A stretch of DNA of 64,000 nt, taken from NCBI GenBank assembly GCA_964609625.1, contig CAZSRS010000014.1:33315-97314 (forward strand). The letters are read 5' to 3'. Source of the DNA: G963674665 sp964609625 (GTDB lineage Bacteria; Desulfobacterota; Desulfovibrionia; Desulfovibrionales; Desulfovibrionaceae). Made by a program: the position numbers and the translations under genes. This document shows, one piece after another, positions 8,748 to 18,484 of this stretch. The stretch's first letter is position 1; the number at the start of each line of letters is the position of its first letter. The notes beneath the pieces are model-generated. The model searched no databases. It was given only the letters and a program-made list of their open reading frames with translations, and had not been told where the DNA came from.

Positions 8748-11700
8748 TCAGAAAACCCAGGGCTCGACTACGACTTTGGGCACGTCCACGTGACGGCGGT
8801 TGAGCAGTTGGATCACCGGGTTGCCTCCGTCAATGGCGTAATTGACGATGATCTCCTTGATACCGAGGAGTTCGAGGTTTGCCGCTTGGTCCGGGAAATC
8901 CTCGACCGAGAAGATTCTTGAGCCGAAGCGGAAGTCGCTGAGGAATTTGGCGAAGCCCATGTTTCCCGCATAGCGGCGGGAGAGGGTGAAGTTTTCGAAC
9001 TTGATGCTGAAGAGGGTGTCGCCGCAGTCGTCCGGGGTCCAGGTGAAGGTCTGGGCCTGCGGGTAGTTGAAGTTTTCGAGGGTCTGGCTGCCCTTGGCAC
9101 AGTCCAGGGTGAGCACCGTGGCGTAGGGGTCCTGGATGGCGCCGTCATTGACGTCGGTGGGGCGAGCGTTGATTGCCACCTGGTATTGGGGCTCCAGGAT
9201 TTGGACCTCCGCGCCCCCTTGCTCCAGGAAGCGGAACAGGGTCGCATCGAAGGGAAAGCGCTTGCCATAGATCGAATTGGCGAAGTAGCCGGCCTGGTTG
9301 CGCCCCAGAAAGGGTTTGGCCGGGCCGTCGGCGAACTTCCAGGCCGCGCCGGTCTGTTTGTCGAAGAGCAGGGAGGACTGCTTGCTCTCAGGCGCGTCGG
9401 ACACCGCGGCGAGCACGATGGCCTCCCACTGGTTCTGGATCTCCCGCGCGGCCTCGATGATGGTGAAATCGAGCAGGAAGCGCAGGGGGCCGCCCAGGAG
9501 GTCCCAGATGAAGTAGTCCTCCGCGGGTTTGACGCTGAGCAGGTGTTGCACCTGGACCAAGCTGGTGTTGGCGTTTTCAAAGGGCGATTGCCCCTGGCCG
9601 GAGTCTGGGCTGGATTTGTAAACGCCCTGGGCCATGCTCAAGGCCTTGTTGCTGTTCATGGTGGCCGGCAGGATGGCCTGCAGGGCATCCTCGTACTTGT
9701 GCAGCGGATCCACGGCCTTGAGCAGGGTGTCGTGGGAGAGGTGCGTTGGCGTGGGTTGCTCCGCCGTGGCGTTGATGTCCTTGGCCTGGTCCGCGAGGGA
9801 CTGGAGCATCTCCTTCCCGGATTGAATATCGCCGAGCAGGCTCTGCCTGGTCTTGGCCGTGGACTGCTGGTCCTGCATGGAGGCCACGCTGTCGATGTCC
9901 AGCACGGTCTGCACCCAGACGGGTGCGCCCGGGGTATCCGCGATGGGACGCAACTGCCGAGCCATGGCCTTGAGCAGTTTGAAATAGGGGTTGTTGTCCG
10001 AGGACATGGACGCGGCCAGAGTCTTCCAGTCCAGGTAGCTGCGCTCCCAGTTTTCGCCGTCCGGGAACTGGGCCGCGAAAGTGCGCCAGGCGTCGGCGTA
10101 TTGTTGGTCGTACCAGACCTTGAAGGTCTGGACCCGCTCGTCGATGAGGTTTTCGTTCTGCAGGGCGGATTCCACCTGCTTGAGAAAGTCGAGGATGCGC
10201 TCCCTGCCTTCCACGGTGTACGCTGCCGGGACCTTGGCGCTCTGCTCCGGCGACTGGGCGGTGAGGCCCCAGAAGTCCTGCATGGTTACGTCGCTGATGT
10301 CCGGGAGGTCGTTGGCCCAGTCCACGAGCCAGTTGAGTTCTGTCCTACGGGACTTGAGCACGTCGCGCAGCAACCCCATCATGTGGCCGCGTTCATAGAT
10401 CAAGTCTTCAGGATTGGTGTTCAGGTCCAGATACGAGACATAGAGTCTGTCGAAATACTCGGCAACCTCGGGGATGATCTGGTCGTCCACCAGGGAGAAG
10501 ACGCGTTCGTCGGGCATGGGGCGTTGCAGTAACTGGCCTGGCGTGGCACCCTGGAGTTCCGCGTCCAGGAGGTTGATGCGCCCCACCAAGTGGGCGATGT
10601 AACGGGTCAGCTCCTGTTCCGGGCTGTTGGGGTCGAGGGCCGCGATGTTGGTGCGCAGGGCCGTGTCGAGCCGGGCCATGAGCCCCTTGCGGAAGAGATC
10701 GCAGAAGACGTTCTCGAGTCGTTCTTGCGCCAGCAGGCTTTGGTGCATGCCCATGCGCGGTAGGATCCAATCCTTGTTGAGCACTTGCATGCGAAACAAC
10801 TCTTCGCGGAAGCGGTCCATGAGGATGAGGTCCCTGCGCAGGTCGTTGGACATGGCTGGAACGGTCTCGAAATCCTCGATGAACTCGTTCAGAGCTTGGT
10901 GGTTTTTGCTGTAGGAGAAGGTGATCAGACCGATGAAGCCGAGGATGATGGCCATGGCCGCGACCATGCCCAGGTTGTGGGTGAGCCTGCGCCAGCGCAC
11001 GAATTCAAAGAGCGGTGAGTAGAGGCGTCGGTCTCCGGGCAGGATGGTTGAGAAAAAATCGTGTAAAAACAGTCCTTTGTGTGTATCAGGCCGTTTGGGC
11101 GCCTGAAGCTTGAAATCCTTGAGCACCTCGGGCAGGTGGGGCAGGGTGTCGCCTTCCTGCCGGCCACTGGAGAAGTAGATACCGCGCAGCAGCGGTGTTT
11201 CCTGGAAGGGGTTGCGCTCGAACAGGGCGGCCGTGAAGCGCCGCAGTCCCGGCTTGAGCACCAGCAGTTCCTCGGGAAAGAGCACGAGGGCGGGATCCAC
11301 ATCGGGGTTTTTCGAGGCCAGCCAGAGGCGCAGGTCCTTGAGTCGGTCGGTCACGGTATCCACGGCCTGCTCCCCTGCTTCGTCCGGGGGGGCGGAGGAG
11401 GTATTCATCCAGCCCATGGCCTGGTGCAGGTCCCCCTTGTTCAGCAGGGAACAGAAGCTCTTCATGCCCATGAGCCGGTCCAGCTTGGTGACCAGGATAT
11501 AGATCGGAAAAGAGGCGCCCAGGGTACGCATGAGTTCGTCCACCCTGCGCCGGATGGAGCGAGCCGAGCGCACCAGGCCGTCGGCATCATCCTGAAGCAG
11601 GGAGTCGGTGTCCAGCGTGACCACCAAGCCGCTGATGGGCTCCTTTTTGCGGTACTTGGCCAGCAGGATGAGGAATTCCCGCCACTCCTCGCGGTCCAGG

Positions 11701-12254
11701 GACTGCTCCAGGCTGGTGGCGTAGCGGCCCGCGGTATCCATGATCACGGCGTCGTCCAGAAACCACCAGTCGCAGTTGCGAGTGGCCTGCACGCCGTCCA
11801 CGGGGGTGACGTCGGTGATGGGCGAATGCAGCCTGGCGCTACGGATGGCCGTGGTCTTGCCGGAACCGGGCGCTCCCAGCATGAGATACCAGGGCAGGGC
11901 GTAGAGGGGATTGCCGAAACGACTCAGGCTGGATTCCCTGAGCACGCGGATGGCCTCGCGCCAGCGTTCCTGAAGCTCGACGGCACTGCGCGCGCTCTGG
12001 GCCCGTTCGGCGTCGATGCGCTCGCGGTCCTGGTCGATTACCCGTTTGACGAACTGGCGTTCACGTCGGCGTACGTACCAGCGTTTGAGAAACAAAACCA
12101 TGAGCACCAGGCCGAAAACGCCCCCGAGTATGGCGGCCGCGAGCCACCAGGGCCAGCCCTGGCTGTGCACCATGTAGTAGGCAGCCGCCGCGGCCAGGAG
12201 AAGCAGCAGGAGCACGAGGAATATCTTCAGGGCGGTGGCGAGGATGCTTTTCAT
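8748..12254 (-). CDS. tssM: Type VI secretion membrane complex subunit TssM (IcmF)
   Basis: Large inner-membrane protein that spans the periplasm and joins TssL to TssJ. It has 1168 residues, the usual IcmF length. Two membrane helices lie at the N-terminus (about residues 5-60), a P-loop GAPGSGKTTAI near 127, and a third helix near 430 before a long periplasmic domain. Because Walker A is intact, nucleotide binding is likely; whether it matters is variable in the family. It follows tssL by 34 nt. Confidence 0.95.
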   Translation of the reverse strand: MKSILATALKIFLVLLLLLLAAAAAYYMVHSQGWPWWLAAAILGGVFGLVLMVLFLKRWYVRRRERQFVKRVIDQDRERIDAERAQSARSAVELQERWREAIRVLRESSLSRFGNPLYALPWYLMLGAPGSGKTTAIRSARLHSPITDVTPVDGVQATRNCDWWFLDDAVIMDTAGRYATSLEQSLDREEWREFLILLAKYRKKEPISGLVVTLDTDSLLQDDADGLVRSARSIRRRVDELMRTLGASFPIYILVTKLDRLMGMKSFCSLLNKGDLHQAMGWMNTSSAPPDEAGEQAVDTVTDRLKDLRLWLASKNPDVDPALVLFPEELLVLKPGLRRFTAALFERNPFQETPLLRGIYFSSGRQEGDTLPHLPEVLKDFKLQAPKRPDTHKGLFLHDFFSTILPGDRRLYSPLFEFVRWRRLTHNLGMVAAMAIILGFIGLITFSYSKNHQALNEFIEDFETVPAMSNDLRRDLILMDRFREELFRMQVLNKDWILPRMGMHQSLLAQERLENVFCDLFRKGLMARLDTALRTNIAALDPNSPEQELTRYIAHLVGRINLLDAELQGATPGQLLQRPMPDERVFSLVDDQIIPEVAEYFDRLYVSYLDLNTNPEDLIYERGHMMGLLRDVLKSRRTELNWLVDWANDLPDISDVTMQDFWGLTAQSPEQSAKVPAAYTVEGRERILDFLKQVESALQNENLIDERVQTFKVWYDQQYADAWRTFAAQFPDGENWERSYLDWKTLAASMSSDNNPYFKLLKAMARQLRPIADTPGAPVWVQTVLDIDSVASMQDQQSTAKTRQSLLGDIQSGKEMLQSLADQAKDINATAEQPTPTHLSHDTLLKAVDPLHKYEDALQAILPATMNSNKALSMAQGVYKSSPDSGQGQSPFENANTSLVQVQHLLSVKPAEDYFIWDLLGGPLRFLLDFTIIEAAREIQNQWEAIVLAAVSDAPESKQSSLLFDKQTGAAWKFADGPAKPFLGRNQAGYFANSIYGKRFPFDATLFRFLEQGGAEVQILEPQYQVAINARPTDVNDGAIQDPYATVLTLDCAKGSQTLENFNYPQAQTFTWTPDDCGDTLFSIKFENFTLSRRYAGNMGFAKFLSDFRFGSRIFSVEDFPDQAANLELLGIKEIIVNYAIDGGNPVIQLLNRRHVDVPKVVVEPWVF

Positions 12255-12288
12255 TGCAACTGGTTCCGATATGCAGGACCGCGGGCGT

Positions 12289-12963
12289 TCAACGCAGGCC
12301 GCCGAAAAATTCCAGGAGTTGGATGTTCAGGCTGTTGCGGTAGAACAGGTACAGTTCCACCGCGATGACCACGCCGACGAGCGGGATGAGCAGGGCGTAC
12401 CAGTCGAAGGGGCGGAAGCTTTTTTTCCTGAAGGACGTGCCTTTGTGCCAGTAGGCCTGGGGGAAGAGCTTGATTCCGGCGAGGTCTTGCTCCTGTGCCA
12501 TTTCGCCGACGATCTTGCGGAGGTTTTCGTCCTTCAAGGCCTCCAGGGCCTTGCGCTGGTCCTCGGGAAAAAAACGGCCCCTGAAGCCCAGGGCCAGGCA
12601 GAGCCCGAAGAGTTCGATGAGGTCCTGTTTCTTCGGGGACAGGGCGTCCAAGCGTTCGTAGAACTCCACGCCGGCGTTGGTGGTGCCAAAGAACTCACGC
12701 TGGAGCTGATTCTTGCGCCACTCGGCCGCGCCGGGCCAGGCGGAGGTCAGGATGGTCTCGTCGATCCAAGCACAGACGGCGAATCTGGCTTCCTGCAAGT
12801 CGGTGTCGTCGTGCCCCAGGGCTCGGCCGCAGGTGTCGGCCTGGGCCAGCAGATCCGTCAGGTCCTGACGCACTTTTTCATGGGGGCGCGCGGCTTGGGC
12901 CCCCTCCCTGAGCATGTACAGGGTGTAGGCGAAGGCGTCCAGGTGGCAGTCTGTCAGGCGCAC
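12289..12963 (-). CDS. tssL: Type VI secretion membrane complex subunit TssL (DotU)
   Basis: Short form of TssL: a cytoplasmic helical domain anchored by one C-terminal membrane helix (WYALLIPLVGVVIAVELYLF) and no peptidoglycan-binding extension. The product has 224 residues. The DotU core shows ARFAVCAWIDETILTSAW-like residues and a QREFFGTTNAGVEFYERL segment. It probably starts at GTG 12963, 8 nt after AGGAG located in the end of tssK. The 4-nt gap to tssK suggests coupling. Confidence 0.93.
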   Translation of the reverse strand: MRLTDCHLDAFAYTLYMLREGAQAARPHEKVRQDLTDLLAQADTCGRALGHDDTDLQEARFAVCAWIDETILTSAWPGAAEWRKNQLQREFFGTTNAGVEFYERLDALSPKKQDLIELFGLCLALGFRGRFFPEDQRKALEALKDENLRKIVGEMAQEQDLAGIKLFPQAYWHKGTSFRKKSFRPFDWYALLIPLVGVVIAVELYLFYRNSLNIQLLEFFGGLR

Positions 12964-12967
12964 GGGC

Positions 12968-14356
12968 TCAACTCCTGAGTACCACGAGTTCGGCGAACAG
13001 ATCCTTTGGCGCCGCGTCCCAGTAGAGGGAAATCTGCCGGTTTGCTACCACGTCCCGCCATTGGCCGCTGTCCTTGTCGATCTTGAAATAGTAGGCGTTG
13101 GCCCCCCTGGGCAGGCCGGAGGGTGCCTCGGGTGAATACTCCAGGGGGATGCCCGGCACGGCGCGGGCTATGAGCGTGGTCAGGTTCTGGACCGAGCTGA
13201 GTTTGACCAGGTGTTTGAGCGAGTCCAGCACCTGGTCCAGGTCCTGGGTGGTGCGCAGGACCAACCAGTAGTTGTTGCCGGAGGCGAAGAAGGTCTCGGG
13301 CAACTCGGCCGAGTAGTACTCGCCGTCGTACTCCAGACGGATGAGGAACTCGGGGCCGAGCATGATGCTCTCCAACAGCTTGTTGATCAGGTTCCGGGCC
13401 GTGGAAAAGCAGGCCCAGAGGTGTTCGTGGTCATAGGCCGGGAGCACGATGCTGCCGTCGCGGGACTCGCCGAAGGCGTTGACCCGCTCGGAAAAGGTGG
13501 AGAGTTCGCCCACCAACTGTCGCAACACGCCGTAGGCAGTCCAGGGGTGGAGGTTGGGGGCCTCGCCCTGGTGCTGCAACAAAGGGACGTATCGGTTCAG
13601 GGAGCGCAGGGCCAGGAGGAAGACCATGTAGCGCAGTTCCAGGTCGCCACCCTGGAGGTCACGAGGGCTCTTGTAGTCCTCGAGCTGGCGGCAGCGTGAG
13701 CCCACCATGTCGCGGATCTCCTTGATCAGGGAAAAGAGCCGACTGGAGGAGCGGATACTCAGGCTGGGCGGAATGAAGTTCTGGGCCAACTGGATGGTCT
13801 CGCCCGCACGCTCGAGTTGGGCCAGGGGGAGCAGGTGGTAGTTGTCCAATTTCGCGATTTCGTTTTCCCAGAAGATACGCAGGACGTAGCGCATGCGATG
13901 GACCATGGCCGGTGGGCCGTCGGCCAGGGCGTCGGGTATCTCATCGGGCTTCTCCGCCACCACGTAACGCGTGATGATGGTCTCGGGCTCGTTGAGTTCC
14001 GGGACCCGGGTCACGTTGCCTCCGGCGGGATCTTCCTTGTACAGGCCGATGAAAACGTTGAAGGGCTTCTCGCTCTCCACCCAGGCCTGGTCAAAGGAGC
14101 GCGCGTGGAGCACGGCGTTGCCCGGAAACACGGCGTAGCTGCCATCCGGAAAGATGAACTCGCCCTGCTGGACTTCGAAAAGCTTGTTGCCGAAACCCGG
14201 TTCGTTGATGCGCAGGGAGCCGACTCCCCAGAGATACTGGGTGGCGTATCGCAGCAACGGCTCGTCCCGGAAGCGCTGAAAGGCTTCGGAGAGCTGGAAA
14301 TGCTGTGGTTGCAGGAACAGGCCCTGATGCCAGAAGATGGGGGATTGCGGCTGCAA
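12968..14356 (-). CDS. tssK: Type VI secretion baseplate protein TssK, TTG start
   Basis: TssK is a trimeric adaptor linking the baseplate to the TssJLM membrane complex. It has 462 residues. The opening IFWHQGLFLQPQHFQ is the family signature. No ATG precedes this motif in frame; TTG 14356 sits after GGAGTGAT that overlaps the tssJ stop, so a TTG start is chosen. Its frame ends 4 nt before tssL. Confidence 0.95.
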   Translation of the reverse strand: MQPQSPIFWHQGLFLQPQHFQLSEAFQRFRDEPLLRYATQYLWGVGSLRINEPGFGNKLFEVQQGEFIFPDGSYAVFPGNAVLHARSFDQAWVESEKPFNVFIGLYKEDPAGGNVTRVPELNEPETIITRYVVAEKPDEIPDALADGPPAMVHRMRYVLRIFWENEIAKLDNYHLLPLAQLERAGETIQLAQNFIPPSLSIRSSSRLFSLIKEIRDMVGSRCRQLEDYKSPRDLQGGDLELRYMVFLLALRSLNRYVPLLQHQGEAPNLHPWTAYGVLRQLVGELSTFSERVNAFGESRDGSIVLPAYDHEHLWACFSTARNLINKLLESIMLGPEFLIRLEYDGEYYSAELPETFFASGNNYWLVLRTTQDLDQVLDSLKHLVKLSSVQNLTTLIARAVPGIPLEYSPEAPSGLPRGANAYYFKIDKDSGQWRDVVANRQISLYWDAAPKDLFAELVVLRS

Positions 14357-14358
14357 GA

Positions 14359-14952
14359 TTAATCACTCCCGACCGATTGGATGCCCACAGGCCCCAGAAA
14401 GAGATTCACAAGCAACTTGCCAGGGGTGCGTACCATGTCCGTGGTGAGGATACCTTCGTCGCGTTCAAGTACGGGAATCTGGAACAATCTGGTGCTGCGT
14501 TGGGGAGCCAGCTCGTAATAGCCCGCGACAACGGCCACGAAAGTAGCCTTCTCGGCTCTATCCAGGGGCATGATCCGGTCTTCGCCCGGCTGGACGATGA
14601 GTTGCTGGTAGTATACCGCCGTGGGATCGAAGTCCTTGCACTCCAGGAGCTTTTTCAGGCCGGGCTCGGTCTTGACCAGGTTGTTGAACCCGTTGGGATC
14701 GCTCAATTGATAGACGCAGAGCATGAGGGTATGGCCCTGAGCGTCGTACAGGTTGAGTAATTTGTCCGCTCGGAAACGCAACTCCAGGGAACCAGGAGCA
14801 TACTTCCACTGGGGATTGGTGCGGGTGGGGTCCGGGCCACCGCCGCACCCCGCGGCCAGGAGGGTGAGCAGCAGGAATCCGATTCCCGCCGCGGCCTGTT
14901 TGGCCCTGGGGATGTCGAGGCGTACCCGCAATGGTGGATTCCGGTGATGCAT
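14359..14952 (-). CDS. tssJ: Type VI secretion lipoprotein TssJ
   Basis: Outer-membrane lipoprotein that anchors the TssM periplasmic arm. A signal peptide ends in the lipobox LLAAGC (Cys about residue 36). The C-terminal DUF3138/VasD-like domain includes LLNLYDAQGHTLMLCVYQLSD and the basic-residue-rich core. The product has 197 residues. GGAG lies 7 nt before ATG 14952. It is the first gene of the T6SS operon, so the operon promoter should lie in 14953-15268. Confidence 0.9.
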   Translation of the reverse strand: MHHRNPPLRVRLDIPRAKQAAAGIGFLLLTLLAAGCGGGPDPTRTNPQWKYAPGSLELRFRADKLLNLYDAQGHTLMLCVYQLSDPNGFNNLVKTEPGLKKLLECKDFDPTAVYYQQLIVQPGEDRIMPLDRAEKATFVAVVAGYYELAPQRSTRLFQIPVLERDEGILTTDMVRTPGKLLVNLFLGPVGIQSVGSD

Positions 14953-15007
14953 CCGCGCGCTCCATTGCCGCCCCTGCGGCGAAAGTTATCAAACTTCTTG
15001 CATCTAT

Positions 15008-15041
15008 GCCAGTGTACTGCCAAGAATCAAGAGAATGTCAA
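15008..15041 (-). promoter_or_regulatory. Candidate promoter(s) for the T6SS operon, in the 316-bp divergent gap
   Basis: Read on the minus strand, positions 15022-15008 give TGGCAGTACACTGGC, a GG-N10-GC arrangement like a sigma54 -24/-12 element. It is about 55 nt upstream of tssJ. Just upstream, 15041-15036 reads TTGACA, but the hexamers 17-19 nt further on are poor -10 boxes. The same site is an imperfect palindrome (TGCCAGT, 2 nt, ACTGCCA). The rest of 14953-15268 holds no credible gene; a weak forward promoter (TTGTTT 15176, 17 nt, TATGGA) may serve the next gene. Confidence 0.35.
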
Positions 15042-15268
15042 GACTTAATTTCAGGTCCGTCGGCGGAAATGCGCCGGGAGACGCTAAAAGAGAGTGCGGG
15101 CGCCTGAATGCATCCGCCATGTCGCGATATGTCCGGCACGTTGCGGCGATGCAGGGAGAAAGCAATGGCAGCCACTTGTTTTTGGAAGCGAAAGTAAATA
15201 TGGAGAGTTGCAGGCATGGTGGCCGAGAATAACGAGCCGCCTCCTGAATCTCTGCCATAGGAATTCTG

Positions 15269-16027
15269 ATGCGCACATCGCTCTGCATCGTCGCTTTGGT
15301 CCTTCTTCTGACGCCCCAACCGTGTCCTGCCCAGGAAAACCAGCAGGATCGTGAGAAAACCAGAATATTCATCTGGCGGGATGAGCACGGTGTCCTGCAT
15401 ATGCAGGACACCAGGCCCGAGCATCTTTCGCCGGAGCAAAGCCGTATGCAGCAGCGGGACGAATTCTTGAAGCGGTATCCCCATGGGGTTGAAATCGAGG
15501 GCATCGAGGCCCCAGGTCAGGACGCGGAGCGATTGCAGGGAGAGCAGACCGAGTTCCCGCAAGATGCCGGAGTGGACGCGCTGGGCCGGCCCGTGCAGGA
15601 TTCCGGGGATTCCCTGGGACAAGGTGGCAGTTCTCCGCTACCCGGAATCTTCGGGAACATGGTTCTCGTGCTGGCCTCAGTGGTCGTGCTTTACATCGCC
15701 GGTGCCTGGGTGCTGTACAGGCTCGGGCGAAAGTTCGGCGTGGGCGCCTTCTGGCGGTATCTGATCCCGATTTACAACATTGTGTTGCTCTGCCGCTGCG
15801 CCGGGCTCACTCCCTGGTATACACTGTTCGTCTTCGTGCCTGTCTTCAACATCTTCGTGAGTTTTCTCATCTGGGGCAAGATAGCCGAGCGGCTGGGCAA
15901 GAGCATGGTAATTTGGGGGCTTCTGTGCACGCTGCTGGGACTTCCGGTGCTCATCCTGGCGTTGGACGGCTCGAAGCCGCGGGCTGTGAAAAAAGCAGCG
16001 GAGTTCGATGAACACATAGCCATTTGA
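15269..16027 (+). CDS. DUF4124-type N-terminus joined to a polytopic membrane domain, unknown function
   Basis: I do not recognise a function. The 252-residue product has a signal peptide (about 1-22, cut after PCPAQ). A DUF4124-like segment follows (IFIWRDEHGVLHMQDTRP), then a polar linker to residue 125 and three or four membrane helices from about 130 to 240. The helical part, with FGVGAFWRYLIPIYNIVLLC, resembles the DUF5684/signal-peptidase-I-like small membrane domain. ATAGGA lies 6 nt before ATG 15269. It stands alone between the divergent T6SS operon and a two-component pair. Confidence 0.75.
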   Translation: MRTSLCIVALVLLLTPQPCPAQENQQDREKTRIFIWRDEHGVLHMQDTRPEHLSPEQSRMQQRDEFLKRYPHGVEIEGIEAPGQDAERLQGEQTEFPQDAGVDALGRPVQDSGDSLGQGGSSPLPGIFGNMVLVLASVVVLYIAGAWVLYRLGRKFGVGAFWRYLIPIYNIVLLCRCAGLTPWYTLFVFVPVFNIFVSFLIWGKIAERLGKSMVIWGLLCTLLGLPVLILALDGSKPRAVKKAAEFDEHIAI

Positions 16028-16163
16028 TGCTGTTGGAGTCGGCAGTCCCCCAGGACACCGGGCATTATGTGATTCCAAGACGGATACTGTGAATTTCAGG
16101 TTCTAGACGGTTGATCCCGTCGGGGCGTGATAAGGTCGGGAGCCTGCTCCCTGGAGGAGTGCC

Positions 16164-17786
16164 GTGAACCGGGTATTGGTGGTGGACGACGAACACAGCA
16201 TCCGCGAGACCTTCTCCATCTTTCTGCAGCGCGCCGGCTTCGAGGTGTTGCTCGCCGAGGACATGTCCAGCGCCAGGAGGGTGTTGGCCGAGGGTGGAGT
16301 GGATACGGTGGTGACCGACATAGTTTTACCTGGGGGTGACGGTCTTTCCCTGTTGCAGGAGGTCAAGCGGCTGGCTCTGGAATGCCCCGTGGTGCTTATC
16401 ACCGGACAGCCGACCATAGACAGTGCCACGGAGGCCGTACGCCAAGGGGCCTTTGATTATTTGCTCAAGCCCGTGAAAAAGGAGCCCTTGTTGCGTGTGG
16501 TCGCCCGGGCGCTGGAGTACAAGGGACTGATCGAAGGCAAACGCGTGTTGGAGCAGGAAAACGCCCGTTACCGCATGCATCTGGAGGAGCTGGTCTACGA
16601 GCGTACGGCCCAGCTCATGAGCCTGGTCGAGGCACGGCTCGAGGCCGAGCAGATTCTGCGTAGCCAGCAGGAGCGCCTTGCTTTGGCCATGGAGATCAGC
16701 GGTGCCGCGGAATTCGAGATCCGCCCCCAGGAAAAGAAGATCATCTGCAGCGCCCGTTTGGCCGAACTCACCGGCTACCCTCTCGAAGAAGTCCTGAATT
16801 GTTATCTAGATCTGGAAACATGGCACGCCCGGGTCATACCCGAGGACCAGCAGCAGTTTCGCGAGCAGTTGGAAGCATGCCGTTCAGGACAAAGGGACGA
16901 TGCCGACTTGACGTATAGCCTTCTGCGCAAGGACGGGGTCTGGCGGCATTTCCGCAGCCTGGTACGGGTGATGGAGCGCAATGCGCGAGGTCTTCCCCTG
17001 CGTGCCGTGGGCGTTACCACGGATGTCACCGCAAGGAAGAATGCGGAAATCGCCTTGCAGCGGGCCCATGACGAACTCGAGCAGCGCGTGCGGGAGCGCA
17101 CCACGGCACTGCGCCAGACCAGTGAGCAGCTTCGCCGGTTGGCCGCGCGGCAGGATGATATCCTGGAACGGGAGCACAAGCGTATTTCCAGGGAAATCCA
17201 CGACGAACTGGGGCAGAATCTCACCGCGCTGAATATCGGGCTCACCATGCTTGACCGTCTCGGGTTGCCTGAAGCGGCCCTGCCCCGTATCCAAGGCCTC
17301 ACGAAAGTCGTCGAACAAATGCTGTCCACGGTGCAACGCATCAGCCAGGAATTACGGCCAACCCATCTCGACGACCTGGGGCTGACCGCGGCACTGGATT
17401 GGCTCATCAGGGAATTCAGGAAGAATACCGGTATCGACGTGCAGTTGCAACTCGCCCCCGAGGAGCCCAGGGTCAATTCGGAGCAGGCCATCGCGATCTA
17501 CAGGATGGTCCAGGAGGCCCTGACCAACGTGGCCAGACATGCCAAGGCACAACTGGTGCGTGTCCGACTCGGGATACTTGCGGGCCATCTGGTTGTGGCG
17601 GTGAAGGACGATGGCTTGGGCATCGCACCCGAGGCGCTGGACTCCTTGGATGCCTTCGGATTGATGGGCATGCGTGAACGGGTGAACGCTCTCGGAGGTG
17701 TTTTGGAAGTGAGTGGCACCCCGGGCCATGGCACCGAAGTCGTGGCACGGATCCCATTGGATTATCGCGGTCCATCCTCGGTGTAG
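16164..17786 (+). CDS. Receiver-PAS-histidine kinase (HisKA_3/NarX class)
   Basis: Cytoplasmic hybrid kinase of 540 residues with no membrane helix. An N-terminal receiver (VVDDE, phosphoacceptor Asp52 in VVTDIVLPG, Lys in LLKPVKKE) leads into a coiled coil at about 130-165 and a PAS domain at about 170-300. A second coiled coil and a HisKA_3 dimerisation domain follow, with His346 in REIHDELGQ, then an HATPase (IYRMVQEALTNVARHA, DDGLGI). GTG 16164 follows GGAGGAGT. The NarL-type regulator 62 nt downstream is its likely partner. The signal sensed by the PAS domain is unknown. Confidence 0.92.
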   Translation: MNRVLVVDDEHSIRETFSIFLQRAGFEVLLAEDMSSARRVLAEGGVDTVVTDIVLPGGDGLSLLQEVKRLALECPVVLITGQPTIDSATEAVRQGAFDYLLKPVKKEPLLRVVARALEYKGLIEGKRVLEQENARYRMHLEELVYERTAQLMSLVEARLEAEQILRSQQERLALAMEISGAAEFEIRPQEKKIICSARLAELTGYPLEEVLNCYLDLETWHARVIPEDQQQFREQLEACRSGQRDDADLTYSLLRKDGVWRHFRSLVRVMERNARGLPLRAVGVTTDVTARKNAEIALQRAHDELEQRVRERTTALRQTSEQLRRLAARQDDILEREHKRISREIHDELGQNLTALNIGLTMLDRLGLPEAALPRIQGLTKVVEQMLSTVQRISQELRPTHLDDLGLTAALDWLIREFRKNTGIDVQLQLAPEEPRVNSEQAIAIYRMVQEALTNVARHAKAQLVRVRLGILAGHLVVAVKDDGLGIAPEALDSLDAFGLMGMRERVNALGGVLEVSGTPGHGTEVVARIPLDYRGPSSV

Positions 17787-17848
17787 GATTTCGGCTACAA
17801 ATTTGCGTCCTGGATGTAAAGTAGGTACGTTATGCCAGGGGGTACGCC

Positions 17849-18484
17849 ATGCACTTGTTGGTTGTCGACGATCATGCAGTGGTGCGTTCGGGTATCCGGG
17901 ACATCGTTTCCCTGTCGGCTCCTGAAGCTCGCTTCGCCGAAGCCGCGACAGCGCATGAGGCCATGGAGTGCGTCCTCAGGGAGCACTTCGATTTGGTCGT
18001 GCTCGATATTTCACTGCCCGACGAGAGCGGTATCGACCTCCTGGGCAGAATACGCGCCGTCCAGCCGGATATCCCCGTGCTCATTCTGAGCATGCATCCC
18101 GAAGAGGGCTACGCCCTGCGCGCCATCCAGGCCGGCGCCAACGGCTACCTGAACAAGGCCTCGGTGCCTGCCGAACTGGTGGGTGCCATCCGGGCGGTCC
18201 TTGCCGGGCAGACCTTTGCCGGCGAAGGCGTGATACAGGAACTGGCCAAGGGGATTACCGCATCCAGAAGCCAACGGCATCCCCATGAGCTGCTCTCGGA
18301 ACGGGAGTGGTACGTACTGCGCATGCTGGCCAGGGGGGACAGACTCACGACCATCGCGGAGAAGCTCTCTGTCAATCCCAAGACTGTAAGCACCTATAAA
18401 ACACGGATAATGCGTAAGTTGGGAGTTTCGAACAACGTGGATATGATGCGGTACGCCATCAGTATGGGGCTTGTCGAGTATTAA
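17849..18484 (+). CDS. NarL/FixJ family response regulator
   Basis: DNA-binding response regulator of 211 residues. The receiver has VVDDHAVVRSG, phosphoacceptor Asp53 (VVLDISLPDESG) and the conserved Lys in NGYLNKASVP. The LuxR-type helix-turn-helix at about 145-205 contains LLSEREWYVLRMLARGD and VNPKTVSTYKTRIMRKLGV. It lies directly after the HisKA_3 kinase, the usual partner class. A perfect 14-bp palindrome overlaps its stop codon and lies in front of the lipid operon, so this operon is a possible target (inference). Confidence 0.93.
   Translation: MHLLVVDDHAVVRSGIRDIVSLSAPEARFAEAATAHEAMECVLREHFDLVVLDISLPDESGIDLLGRIRAVQPDIPVLILSMHPEEGYALRAIQAGANGYLNKASVPAELVGAIRAVLAGQTFAGEGVIQELAKGITASRSQRHPHELLSEREWYVLRMLARGDRLTTIAEKLSVNPKTVSTYKTRIMRKLGVSNNVDMMRYAISMGLVEY

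Noticed and set aside
15038..15622. Minus-strand 194-codon frame across the T6SS promoter region
   Set aside because: It overlaps the start of a better supported forward gene with signal peptide and ribosome site.
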